Positions 43,805 to 52,003 are shown, numbered from the stretch's first letter. The stretch: DNA of 64,000 nt from Pantoea sp. RIT-PI-b (GCF_001187905.1 NZ_LGIS01000012.1:852686-916685), one strand, 5' to 3'. The notes: generated from the sequence alone by a model not told the origin. Program-made: numbers and translations.

Positions 43805-44969
43805 GTCACCGTTGAGTGGACGTCGTATCCGATTAGGCATGGTTGGCGGTGGCGAAGGTGCCTACATTGGCGGAATCCATCGTTTTGCCGCACGCCTTGA
43901 CGATCAGTATGAACTGGTTGCGGGAGCGTTTGACGTTGATGCCGAGCAGGGGCATCGCTTTGCAGCGCAAAACTACATCGCGACTGAGCGATCTTACCGT
44001 GATTATGCCAGCATGGCGCAGGCTGAGGCGGCACGCGCTGACGGCATTGATGTGGTCGCCATCTGCACCCCAAACTTTACCCACTTCCCCATCGCGAAGG
44101 CTTTCCTCGAAGCCGGCATTGATGTGATTTGTGAGAAACCGCTCACCACCACGTTACAGGATGCTGAAGCGTTGGCCGAGGTTGTGAGTCAGACCGGACA
44201 CTTTCTGGGTGTCACTTATACCTATTCTGGCTATCCGCTGATTGTGGAAGCCCGGATGCGCGTCCAGGCCGGGCTGATTGGCAAGGTGAGAACGGTGCAG
44301 GTGGAGTATCCGCTGGAGTGGATGGCAACCGGCGTCGAGCTGAAAAACAATCAGCAGGCGGCATGGCGAGTCGACCCGCAAAAGAATGGGCGCGGCGGCT
44401 CGATTGGCGATATTGGTACCCATGCTTATCATCTCGCGGGATATGTGACCGGCTTAAAAGCGGAGAGCGTGATGGCTGATCTAGCCACCTTTGTAGAAGG
44501 ACGTGCTCTGGACGATAACGCCCACGTACTGATTCGCTACGAAGGCGGCGCGCGCGGCATGCTGTGGTCTTCGCAGGTGGCGATTGGTTGTTCCAATGCG
44601 CTGCGGCTGCGGGTGTATGGTGAAACCGGCAGCCTGACATGGGCGCAAGAGCAGCCAAACGAACTGATTTACACCTCATTGGAAGGGTATACCCAGATCA
44701 TTAAACGGGGACGTGACGATCTGGATGCGATAACCCGGGCGCGCACCCGCACGCCGCCCGGCCATCCTGAGGGTTATATCGAAGCCTTTACCAATCTATA
44801 TAGCGGCTTCGCGGCGGCACTGCGGGCGCGTGATGAAAAGCGTGCTGTTTCAGGCATTGGCGCAGTTATTCCACAAATCCATGATGGACTGAAGGGCGTA
44901 GCCTTTGTCGATGCGGTGGTCGATAGCCATCAGCAGGGAACGGTGTGGAAACAGCCGAAATATCGCTGA
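43797..44969 (+). CDS. Gfo/Idh/MocA-family oxidoreductase
   Basis: 390 residues from ATG at 43797 (AAGGAGCAAAAC before it); the frame reaches back to 43614, but that part lies in the isomerase gene. NAD loop: GMVGGGEGAYIGGIHRFAAR. EKP motif: DVICEKPLTTTLQDAEALAE. Catalytic region: GRGGSIGDIGTHAYHLAGYV. It oxidises a hydroxyl of a sugar, glycoside or cyclitol. The longer length and GGGEGAYIGGIHR loop place it apart from IolG. It overlaps the isomerase gene by eight bases. Confidence 0.9.
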   Translation: MHRSPLSGRRIRLGMVGGGEGAYIGGIHRFAARLDDQYELVAGAFDVDAEQGHRFAAQNYIATERSYRDYASMAQAEAARADGIDVVAICTPNFTHFPIAKAFLEAGIDVICEKPLTTTLQDAEALAEVVSQTGHFLGVTYTYSGYPLIVEARMRVQAGLIGKVRTVQVEYPLEWMATGVELKNNQQAAWRVDPQKNGRGGSIGDIGTHAYHLAGYVTGLKAESVMADLATFVEGRALDDNAHVLIRYEGGARGMLWSSQVAIGCSNALRLRVYGETGSLTWAQEQPNELIYTSLEGYTQIIKRGRDDLDAITRARTRTPPGHPEGYIEAFTNLYSGFAAALRARDEKRAVSGIGAVIPQIHDGLKGVAFVDAVVDSHQQGTVWKQPKYR

Positions 44970-44977
44970 TGCCCTCT

Positions 44978-45002
44978 GAAGCCTGACGCCGTCAGGCTTC
45001 TT
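44978..45002. terminator. Bidirectional terminator hairpin
   Basis: GAAGCCTGAC pairs perfectly with GTCAGGCTTC around a three-base loop and lies between the converging Gfo/Idh and LacI genes, touching the latter's stop codon. Confidence 0.75.
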
Positions 45003-46017
45003 AGGTGTACATGTTGTAGCGCATGATGATATTGATACGCGAATAAGGCGCATAGTTGCGCTCTTCCGGCAAAAATCCGTGAAACTCCAGCAGTGTTTTG
45101 AACGAGTGTTGCGCATCCAGTTGCAGATTATGCTCAATCAGCGCATCGATTTTTCCCGCCTGCATCAGGGCGCGATTCTCCCGGTCCAGATCGTGCCCAA
45201 CAAAAACCTTCGGCTGAATGTTACGTTCATCCAACGCCCGCAAAATCCCGCCATTTCCTCCGCCTACGGTATAAACCGCATCGATGTGAGGATGATCCTG
45301 CAGAAACAGTTGCAGGGTTTCATACATCAAATGGTCAATGCCCGATCCACCCGCGACAACCTTAATCTGATGCTGTGGGGAAAAGGATTTCATCCCCTGC
45401 TGAAAGCCGCGAATGCGATCCTGCTCACCGACGAAAGCTTTATTGCCGGTGATTGCGGCAATGGTGCCTGCTTCGCTTCCCAACCACTTTGACATCAGGA
45501 AGGCCGCCGACTGGCCCGCGCTAACGTTGTCCATGCCGATATAACGCAGGCGATGACTGCCGGTGATATCCGTGACCACCGTGACCACCGGAATACGCTG
45601 CTTAATCAAATTATTAATAACTGGCACCAGCTGACTCGAATTCATCGCTTTGAGGATGATGCCGTGCGTGCTAAGCGAGCACTTTTTCAATAGCCGTTCA
45701 ACTTCGTCCACCGTCATCTCTTCACTGCAGTGGAAGCGGAGCTGGATTTTAAATGAGGCGAAACTGGATATCTGGCTGCTGAACGCCTCTTTCACCAGCT
45801 CACTGAAACGCTCCGGCGTATGCATGATGACATCGAAATAAAGGGTTCGCCCTTGCGCCAGGCTGCTTTTCTGCTGCAGTTCCAGGTCGGCTAAGGCTTG
45901 CTGGATGCGGTGCTGCGTTTGAGGATGCACACGACCGCGATTATGCATGGCGCGATCAATGGTGGCGAGGCTCAAACCGGACTGAGCTGAGATTTGTTTT
46001 TGGGTAAATTTAGGCAT
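45001..46017 (-). CDS. LacI-family transcriptional regulator
   Basis: 338 residues. HTH: TQKQISAQSGLSLATIDRAM with HNRGRVHPQTQHRIQQAL. The effector domain (from about 60) is a ribose-binding-like fold with GIILKAMNSSQLVPVINNLI, LRYIGMDNVSAGQSAAFLMS and GNKAFVGEQDRIRGFQQGM. It lies at the end of the SBP-isomerase-oxidoreductase block in convergent orientation and probably senses the sugar that block handles. Its DNA target is not certain. Confidence 0.9.
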   Translation of the reverse strand: MPKFTQKQISAQSGLSLATIDRAMHNRGRVHPQTQHRIQQALADLELQQKSSLAQGRTLYFDVIMHTPERFSELVKEAFSSQISSFASFKIQLRFHCSEEMTVDEVERLLKKCSLSTHGIILKAMNSSQLVPVINNLIKQRIPVVTVVTDITGSHRLRYIGMDNVSAGQSAAFLMSKWLGSEAGTIAAITGNKAFVGEQDRIRGFQQGMKSFSPQHQIKVVAGGSGIDHLMYETLQLFLQDHPHIDAVYTVGGGNGGILRALDERNIQPKVFVGHDLDRENRALMQAGKIDALIEHNLQLDAQHSFKTLLEFHGFLPEERNYAPYSRINIIMRYNMYT

Positions 46018-46169
46018 AGGTCACATGATGTAGGAGTGAGGTTTTTTTGACGTGCTGTTAATGAAATGTAGCTGCTATTTTAACACTCATCAACCCTGTC
46101 ATGCCGCCTGCTGATAACCTGCTGGCGTACGATGACGCTCTATCACTCCATCAAGAAAATGAGGTCGTT

Positions 46170-47315
46170 ATGATGTCACCCTATTTTGCCCGTGAAGATC
46201 AGGTCTCTGTTGAAGACTTCAAAACATTCTGTACCCAGCAGCTCGATGCCAGTGAATATCCGCTGGCGAGCGAAGCGGCGGCAAACGTGCTGATTTACGA
46301 TCGTGTCACGCTGGATATAGCGGCGGAAAAAGATAAAAAAGCGCTGCTGGGCGAGCTGCACAAAGCGCTCTCATACGGTCCTGGCGTGTTCGTGGTGCGC
46401 GGGTTATACAGCGATCTTGACGTTATTGATCGCGCTTCGCAGTTTTTCGAAACCATTATGAGCAATGAGGCCAAATCCAAAATTCAGGCCGATCACTTCT
46501 CGCGAGCGGGCAACAATGGGCGTATCTGGAATGCGCTGCAAAAACTGGGTGAAACCAGCCCGCAAACCTTCGTGGATTACTACGCCAATCCGACGCTGGA
46601 GTTAATTTGTCAGGCCTGGCTGGGCCCGGCGTGGAGCATGACCTCGCAAGTGAATCAGGTGCGCCCCGGCGGTGAAGCTCAGCAGCCGCACCGGGATTAC
46701 CACCTTGGCTTCCAGCAAAGCGCATTCGCTGCAGAATTCCCGGTGCCGGTGCAGATTCTTTCGCAATATCTGACCTTGCAAGGTGCTGTAGCGCATACCG
46801 ACATGCCGCTGGCGTCGGGCCCGACCCGTTTACTACCCTGGTCGCATCAGTATGAGCTGGGTTATATCGCCTATCGTGACCCGGCGTTCGTTGAGTTCTT
46901 TAACCAAAATTACGTCCAGCTGCCGCTGGAAAAAGGTGATGGTCTGTTCTTTAACCCGGCGCTGTTCCATGCCGCAGGTAACAACACCACCACCGATCAC
47001 ATCAGGACCGCGAATCTGCTGCAGGTTTCCTCCGCATTTGGCGTGCCGATGGAGAAAGTGAACCACGAACAGTTACTCAAGCTGATTTATCCGTTGCTGA
47101 AAAACAGCCAGCTTACCCAGCAGGAGCTGAACACCGTAATCAACGTGGCTGCGCGGGGTTACTCCTTCCCCACCAATCTCGACACCGATCCACCGCTGGG
47201 CGGAATGGTGCCGCAAACGCAGCAGGCACTGGTACACGAAGCGGTGCAGCAAGAGTGGAGCGCCAGCCAGTTCAATCAAAAGCTGGATGAGCAAAGTACC
47301 AGAAGGGAAGCGTAA
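46170..47315 (+). CDS. 2-oxoglutarate/Fe(II) dioxygenase, phytanoyl-CoA-dioxygenase-like
   Basis: 381 residues from ATG at 46170 (GAGG five bases before). The iron ligands are HRD in GGEAQQPHRDYHLGF and the distal His in NPALFHAAGNNTT; the 2-oxoglutarate-binding Arg is in DHIRTANLLQVSS. It likely hydroxylates a small substrate. Position next to the sugar block, with a following terminator, suggests it is linked to the same pathway. The open frame extends to 46101 without a ribosome-binding site. Confidence 0.85.
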   Translation: MMSPYFAREDQVSVEDFKTFCTQQLDASEYPLASEAAANVLIYDRVTLDIAAEKDKKALLGELHKALSYGPGVFVVRGLYSDLDVIDRASQFFETIMSNEAKSKIQADHFSRAGNNGRIWNALQKLGETSPQTFVDYYANPTLELICQAWLGPAWSMTSQVNQVRPGGEAQQPHRDYHLGFQQSAFAAEFPVPVQILSQYLTLQGAVAHTDMPLASGPTRLLPWSHQYELGYIAYRDPAFVEFFNQNYVQLPLEKGDGLFFNPALFHAAGNNTTTDHIRTANLLQVSSAFGVPMEKVNHEQLLKLIYPLLKNSQLTQQELNTVINVAARGYSFPTNLDTDPPLGGMVPQTQQALVHEAVQQEWSASQFNQKLDEQSTRREA

Positions 47316-47319
47316 AGCG

Positions 47320-47345
47320 TCAGGCCGGACAGTTGTCCGGCCTGA
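47320..47345. terminator. Strong hairpin between convergent genes
   Basis: TCAGGCCGGACA pairs perfectly with TGTCCGGCCTGA around GT. It lies directly between the dioxygenase stop and the ROK stop. There is no clear T tract on either side, so it may work as a 3'-end stabiliser or bidirectional terminator. Confidence 0.6.
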
Positions 47346-48515
47346 TCACTTCATCAACACCTGAAACTGCGGATTAAACTCGTCGAAAATCGGCAGCGCT
47401 GCGGCGCCAAGCGCGGCGGTATCGCTACCGGTCATACCGATTTTTAAGCGGGTGCCGGTGAGATAGCGGCCACGCACCGATTGATACAGCGGCGGCAGGC
47501 GACGGATGATTTTGTCCAGCAGCGCGGCGGGCATCATGCCGCCGATGATCACGCTTTCGGCATCGAAGATGCATTCCAGCAGATTAATCGCCTGGCGCAG
47601 CGGCGTGAGCATGGTATCAATCCAGCGGTCGAACAGCGCCGGATCGACCTCGAGCAGATCTTCCGGCAGCGCCGTCATTGGATCGAGGCCACAGAACTCA
47701 TACGCCGCCTGTAGCGACACGTAGCGCTCAAGACAGCCGTTATTGCCGCAATAACATTCGCGTCCGCCAGGTTCAACCACCACATGTCCCACTTCACCGG
47801 CGTTATGCGCGTGGCCGCTGTATACGTGACCATCCATGATGATGCCCGCGCCCAAACCGGTGCCAATGTAGAGATAGATAAACGAGTTCAGCTGGCGCGC
47901 CACGCCATGAAAACGCTCGCCAATCGCCGCTACCGTGGCATCGTTCTCCAGCGTTACCGGCACGCCACTCATCGCCGCCAGTTTGGCTTCAATATCCACC
48001 TGCTCCCAGCCGTGCAGCGTGGTGGGTCCCACCGAAGAGATGCCCTCAACGCCAAACGGTCCCGGCATCACCACGCCAATGCCGAGCACCTTTTGCCAGC
48101 GATCACCCATTTGCGTTTTGATCTCGCTCAGCACCGCTTCAATACGCGCTAATGTGGCATCCGGCTCCGGCTTTTGCACCAGAATCAGGCGGCGAAAGTG
48201 AATTTCGCCGGTGAGATCCACCAGCACAATCAGCAGCGTTTGGTGATCAAGATGGATACCAATGGAAAAAGCGCTGGCCGGATTGAGCGTCACTGGAATG
48301 GCCGGTTGTCCGCGCCCTTGCTTGCGCGGTTCGCGGCTGGTCAGCAGTTCCGCCTGCTCCAGTTCAGCGACGATGTTTGACACGGTCTGCGGGGTTAGCG
48401 CGGTCAGACGAGCCAGCTCGGCGCGGGTCAATTCGCCATGCAGGCGAATGGCTTCAATGATCACGCGACGATTGTGCGCGCGTGCATGTTCCAGATTGGT
48501 TCCCGATGTTTTCAC
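47346..48515 (-). CDS. ROK-family transcriptional regulator (NagC/Mlc-like)
   Basis: 389 residues from GTG at 48515, which follows GGGAG; the frame reaches 48641, but the extra 42 residues are Cys/Arg-rich and unlike the family. HTH: RRVIIEAIRLHGELTRAELA with LTPQTVSNIVAELEQAEL. The ROK domain has zinc site EPGGRECYCGNNGCLERYVS and LENDATVAAIGERFHG. It ends next to the dioxygenase gene and diverges from the MalFGK-type operon at 52 kb, with about 3.5 kb of extra DNA in between. I infer it originally regulated that operon. Confidence 0.9.
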   Translation of the reverse strand: MKTSGTNLEHARAHNRRVIIEAIRLHGELTRAELARLTALTPQTVSNIVAELEQAELLTSREPRKQGRGQPAIPVTLNPASAFSIGIHLDHQTLLIVLVDLTGEIHFRRLILVQKPEPDATLARIEAVLSEIKTQMGDRWQKVLGIGVVMPGPFGVEGISSVGPTTLHGWEQVDIEAKLAAMSGVPVTLENDATVAAIGERFHGVARQLNSFIYLYIGTGLGAGIIMDGHVYSGHAHNAGEVGHVVVEPGGRECYCGNNGCLERYVSLQAAYEFCGLDPMTALPEDLLEVDPALFDRWIDTMLTPLRQAINLLECIFDAESVIIGGMMPAALLDKIIRRLPPLYQSVRGRYLTGTRLKIGMTGSDTAALGAAALPIFDEFNPQFQVLMK

Positions 48516-48551
48516 CTTGCTCCCTTCCCTCTTCAACCGCGCTGTGAATAG

Positions 48552-48590
48552 CCGCATCAATATCCCTGATCGCCCACAGTGATTACAACC
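48552..48590 (+). repeat. Imperfect 39-bp direct repeat, left copy
   Basis: This segment and 51777-51815 align without gaps at a constant offset of 3225 bases with 30 of 39 positions identical, counted by eye. The left copy is just upstream of the ROK gene start; the right copy is in front of the MalFGK-type operon. Confidence 0.55.
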
Positions 48591-48793
48591 CCTTCGGGGA
48601 GCTGAATGGGTGTTGGCTGAGTGCAACAGCAAATTGGTCATGCCGGTAAGGACGCTACATTAACTTCGTAGCTAACGAACACAGATCTGTTCTCTTCACG
48701 TTACTCATGAAGAATGACTTATATCTTGATGGTTATTTATCGGGAAGCGGGTCGGTCAATTTCTCGTTGATAGCAGAACTTTCATAACTAGGT

Positions 48794-48816
48794 GTCCGCA
48801 ATGTGCCATAAGCGGA
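48794..48816. repeat. Inverted repeat GTCCGC...AGCGGA, left copy
   Basis: GTCCGC (48794-48799) and AGCGGA (48811-48816) surround 11 bases. A better copy occurs at 51218-51241. The two lie near the edges of the Lrp-LysE-PanB block. Confidence 0.5.
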
Positions 48817-48908
48817 AGTTCGACATTTTGTACAGATCCTCAACACAACATTTTCTCCATGCCAAAAATTTTTTGAAAATATCGAATGGCGGAAGCCTTG
48901 CACAAGCG

Positions 48909-49361
48909 TCAGACAGGCAGCGCGCGATCTTTCACAACCGTTTTCATAACCAGTGTTGAGGTAAGCCGCTGCACGCCTGACATACCAGAGAGTTTTTCAT
49001 CGTACAGTTCCTGAAAAGCCGGCAGGTCACGGGTGATAACATGAAGCAGATAATCCGGATCGCCAAACAGTCGCTGCGCCTGAATAATTTGCGGTATCTC
49101 CTTTACTGCCTCCTCGAAAGCACTGACCGCCTTTCGGTCCCCTTCGCGCAGGGTAACGAAAACTATGGCTGAAAAGTTCAGCCCGAATCTTGCCGGATCC
49201 AAATGCGCCCGGTAGCCGGTGATTACCCCTTCCTGCTCAAGGGCTCTGACCCGGCGCTGGCATGATGACAGGCTGATCCCCACCCGTTCCGCCAAGTCAG
49301 TGAGCGAAAGCCGCCCGTCCTTCTGTAGTTCTGCAAGAATATTGCAGTCTATTCTGTCCAT
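48909..49361 (-). CDS. Lrp/AsnC-family transcriptional regulator
   Basis: 150 residues. HTH: CNILAELQKDGRLSLTDLAE with GISLSSCQRRVRALEQEGVI; the RAM/AsnC ligand domain follows from about 65 (FVTLREGDRKAVSAFEEAVK, GDPDYLLHVITRDLPAFQEL). It diverges from a LysE-type exporter gene over 182 bases, the usual layout in which an Lrp-type protein activates amino acid export. Confidence 0.93.
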   Translation of the reverse strand: MDRIDCNILAELQKDGRLSLTDLAERVGISLSSCQRRVRALEQEGVITGYRAHLDPARFGLNFSAIVFVTLREGDRKAVSAFEEAVKEIPQIIQAQRLFGDPDYLLHVITRDLPAFQELYDEKLSGMSGVQRLTSTLVMKTVVKDRALPV

Positions 49362-49543
49362 TACTGAAAACCTCCCATAATACTTTCGTTTTTAAGCTGT
49401 AAATGAAAGCACATTCCGCATAATAAGCGATATTCTTTCTTCAACTTTTAAAAGTATTTGTCAGGTAAAAGTTTCCCCTACATGCAAGTTTCAGGCACTA
49501 ATAAATGGCCGTTAAGAGATGAGGTCAATGAGGATAACGACAC

Positions 49544-50158
49544 ATGTCACTGAGTATGTTCGCCACCTTCTGGGCTGTTTCCGTGCTTTTCGTAATCACG
49601 CCCGGCGCCGACTGGGCTTACGCCATTTCAGCCGGCATCCGGGGACGCCGCGTAGTGCCGGCGGTTACCGGCATGCTGAGCGGCCATCTAATTGCAACAC
49701 TAATAGTGGCTGCGGGGGTCGGCTCAGTCATTGCAGGCACACCGGGCGTACTGACGCTCCTGAACGTAGCCGGGGCGGCCTATCTGCTCTGGCTCGGCCT
49801 CGGCATGCTGCGCCATCCAACAGCGCCAGCGGCGGGGCAGAATGATGATGCAGGTTCGCCACTGAAATGGGCGCTGAAGGGCTTTTGCATCAGTGGACTT
49901 AATCCGAAGGTTTTTCTGTTGTTTCTAGCCCTGCTGCCCCAGTTCACTGACGTCCACGCTACCTGGCCGCTTCCAATGCAGATGATCGCGTTGGGGATGG
50001 TGCATGTAATCAGCTGCGGCGTGATCTACCTGCTTGTGGGGTATGGCTCCGGCACGGTGCTTAAAACGCGACCGCGCGCCGCACTGAACGTCAGCCGGAT
50101 TTCGGGCAGCCTGATGATCATTATTGCGGCCCTACTGCTGACAGAGCAGTTTCTCTGA
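49544..50158 (+). CDS. LysE-family translocator
   Basis: 204 residues, about six membrane helices. FVITPGADWAYAISAGIRGR at the N-terminus is the LysE/RhtB signature (usually TPGP), and FLLFLALLPQF lies near residue 130. It exports an amino acid or related metabolite from the cytosol. GAGGATAACG precedes the ATG. It pairs with the divergent Lrp-type gene. The downstream PanB gene may share its transcript. Confidence 0.9.
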   Translation: MSLSMFATFWAVSVLFVITPGADWAYAISAGIRGRRVVPAVTGMLSGHLIATLIVAAGVGSVIAGTPGVLTLLNVAGAAYLLWLGLGMLRHPTAPAAGQNDDAGSPLKWALKGFCISGLNPKVFLLFLALLPQFTDVHATWPLPMQMIALGMVHVISCGVIYLLVGYGSGTVLKTRPRAALNVSRISGSLMIIIAALLLTEQFL

Positions 50159-50206
50159 CGCCTGGCCATAAAGGCTTGTAACAACGCATCATGCTGCAGG
50201 AACTCT

Positions 50207-50329
50207 ATGAATACATTCAACGTCATGGAAACGTCAGCCCGGGATTTATCGCGTCTTGCAGACCGAGCAATACAGTTAGCATTGCGAAAGCGGATATTAT
50301 CGCCCCCGCAACATCCCTCATCAACGTAA
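50207..50329 (+). CDS. Possible small ORF, 40 residues
   Basis: ATG at 50207 has AGGA six bases upstream. The product starts [20 protein letters not shown] and is helical and basic. Another small frame from 50191 overlaps it. It lies between lysE-type and panB genes. No homology is recognised, and it could be chance. Confidence 0.2.
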   Translation: MNTFNVMETSARDLSRLADRAIQLALRKRILSPPQHPSST

Positions 50330-50348
50330 CGAATTAGCAGAGAACACC

Positions 50349-51149
50349 ATGTCATCAGTCACACTGACACATCTGAAAAACCTCAAGCAGCGCGGCGAGA
50401 AAATCACCATGCTCACCTGCTACGACGCCACGTTTGCACACGAGCTGAGCACGGCTGGCGTTGAGATGCTTCTCATCGGCGATACGCTGGGAATGATTCT
50501 ACAGGGTCATGACAGCACCCTGCCGGTCAGACTGGAAGATATGGTTTATCACACGGCCTGCGTTAAGCGGGGAAACAACGGCGGCTTCATCATAGCCGAC
50601 CTTTCATTCATGACCTGCTGCTCGGCTGAGCAGGCACTGCATAGCTCCGCGCAGTTAATGCAGGCCGGTGCGCAGATGGTCAAGATTGAAGGTGGAGAGT
50701 GGCTGTGCGACACAGTGCGTCAGCTGACGCGTAACGGTATACCGGTTTGCGCCCATATTGGACTCACCCCTCAGTCGGTTAACGTTTTTGGCGGTTTTAA
50801 AGTGCAGGGACGTGACAGCCATCAGGCGGCCGCACTTGTCGACACCGCGAAAAAGCTTGAAGAAGCTGGCGCGGCAATGGTGCTGGTTGAAGCCGTCCCC
50901 GCTTCGCTGGGCAGAACGCTTAGCGGGGCGGTGTCCGTCCCCGTCATCGGCATCGGCGCTGGCCCGGATACAGATGGACAGGTTTTAGTGCTGCACGACA
51001 TGCTCGGCCTTAGCATCACCGGCAGGTCCCCGAAATTCGTCAAAAACTTTATGAAAGGTCAGGATGACATTCAGGGCGCATTAAAAAGTTACATTGCTGC
51101 CGTCAAAGACGGCAGCTTCCCGTCTGCGGAGCACTGCTACTCAGAATAA
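50349..51149 (+). CDS. panB: 3-methyl-2-oxobutanoate hydroxymethyltransferase PanB (probable extra copy)
   Basis: 266 residues, full length. PanB makes ketopantoate from 2-oxoisovalerate and methylene-tetrahydrofolate, the first step to pantothenate. Seen: [38 protein letters not shown] (metal and substrate site), [34 protein letters not shown] and [20 protein letters not shown]. No panC or panD follows. Enterobacteria normally encode panB with panC elsewhere, so this is probably a second, acquired copy. It lies in a block with an Lrp regulator and LysE exporter. Confidence 0.92.
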   Translation: MSSVTLTHLKNLKQRGEKITMLTCYDATFAHELSTAGVEMLLIGDTLGMILQGHDSTLPVRLEDMVYHTACVKRGNNGGFIIADLSFMTCCSAEQALHSSAQLMQAGAQMVKIEGGEWLCDTVRQLTRNGIPVCAHIGLTPQSVNVFGGFKVQGRDSHQAAALVDTAKKLEEAGAAMVLVEAVPASLGRTLSGAVSVPVIGIGAGPDTDGQVLVLHDMLGLSITGRSPKFVKNFMKGQDDIQGALKSYIAAVKDGSFPSAEHCYSE

Positions 51150-51217
51150 GTAACAGATGTGACCTCTTAAATTAGCGGCTTATACCTGTAATCTAGCTAA
51201 AGAGACTAATCACCGAC

Positions 51218-51241
51218 GTCCGCTGATCGCTCTAAGCGGAC
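51218..51241. repeat. Inverted repeat GTCCGCT...AAGCGGAC, right copy
   Basis: GTCCGCT (51218-51224) and AAGCGGAC (51234-51241) surround nine bases. It lies 69 bases after the panB stop and resembles the element at 48794-48816. Confidence 0.55.
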
Positions 51242-51326
51242 AATGCATTGTTTTATTTAGCCGTCCTGCGACAGGAAAATTTAACCTAATGCAAAAATGC
51301 ATTTACCCGATTCAGCCCTGATGACT

Positions 51327-51647
51327 TCACAGCTCCCCTTCCTCATATCGGTGAAGCATCTATATGGGCGGTTCCTTTACAGGAGGTACAGAGTTCGAGC
51401 CAAATCACACTGGATTAGCCGGGCACACTGAGCCACCTATACTGGCCTGAATACCCTCGAAGGTGTCCGCAACAGGACGATGAACGTGTCCGGAAGAAAT
51501 AGCGACTATCCTGCCGGCGTTTCCATTTATGAGTGCTTCCAGCTCGCTCAATCCCCTGCACATCGTTTCATCAAGCGTGGGTATGCCTGAGGTAAATACG
51601 TGATGATGGAGGAACAATAGCGTCGGTACATCGCCTGCTGTCAGCAA
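51327..51647 (-). pseudogene. Decayed metallophosphoesterase (CpdA-like phosphodiesterase), C-terminal remnant
   Basis: The frame keeps LLFLHHHVFTSGIPTLDETM, AISSGHVHRPVADTFEG and ASIGGSVCPANPV, the C-terminal metal-binding His motifs of class III cyclic-nucleotide phosphodiesterases. It is then interrupted by TGA at 51405-51407, where the family usually has Trp, resumes FGSNSVPPVKEPPI, meets TAG at 51360-51362, and ends at 51327. The upstream frame is closed by TGA at 51651-51653, so the N-terminal half is missing. About 105 codons remain of a family of about 270. Confidence 0.7.
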
Positions 51648-52003
51648 CCATCACTAATGACGTTAATTTGCCATTATGGCATGCGCGTTAATATCGCAAT
51701 GCACAATGCATCTGCACCTAAACCATGCATCCTGAAAAGAGTTATTGCGACCTCTTAGGCTTGCCCTCATTTATACCCGCCTGAATATCTATGATCGGCC
51801 ACACAATTTACAACCTGTTTACCTGACAGCCACAAAAATCTGTGCCAAAAAGTGTCCAGCGGCATTCGAGATTTATGCCCTGGCACGTCAATTGCTTTAG
51901 CTACCCGATGTCAGCTGCAGCAATCTGACTACCTGTGTGCATTATTAAATCCATCAAATTGATTTAATAAATTGCTTTCCATTAGCTTCAAGGCGGAAAC
52001 ACC
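51648..52003. promoter_or_regulatory. Gene-free region before the MalFGK-type operon, with right direct repeat
   Basis: 356 bases. The right copy of the 39-bp imperfect direct repeat occupies 51777-51815. The remainder should contain the operon promoter; I see no clear palindromic ROK operator. No gene is supported here. Confidence 0.45.
51777..51815 (+). repeat. Imperfect 39-bp direct repeat, right copy
   Basis: Aligned without gaps to 48552-48590 with 30 of 39 matches. It lies 189 bases before the sugar-binding protein gene. Confidence 0.55.

Larger units (their letters stand above)
48516..48908. other. Gene-free stretch upstream of ROK gene, left edge of insertion
   Basis: 393 bases between the ROK and Lrp genes. 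It contains the left direct repeat (48552-48590) and an inverted repeat with GTCCGC and AGCGGA arms (48794-48816). The part after 48700 is more AT-rich. I see no supported gene. Confidence 0.5.

Noticed and set aside
32233..44969. Standard complete iol operon
   Set aside because: IolB, IolC, IolJ and a CoA-type IolA signature could not be found in any frame of this region.
48794..51241. Insertion sequence ends
   Set aside because: The inverted repeats are internal hairpins, not terminal repeats of one element, and no transposase gene lies between them.
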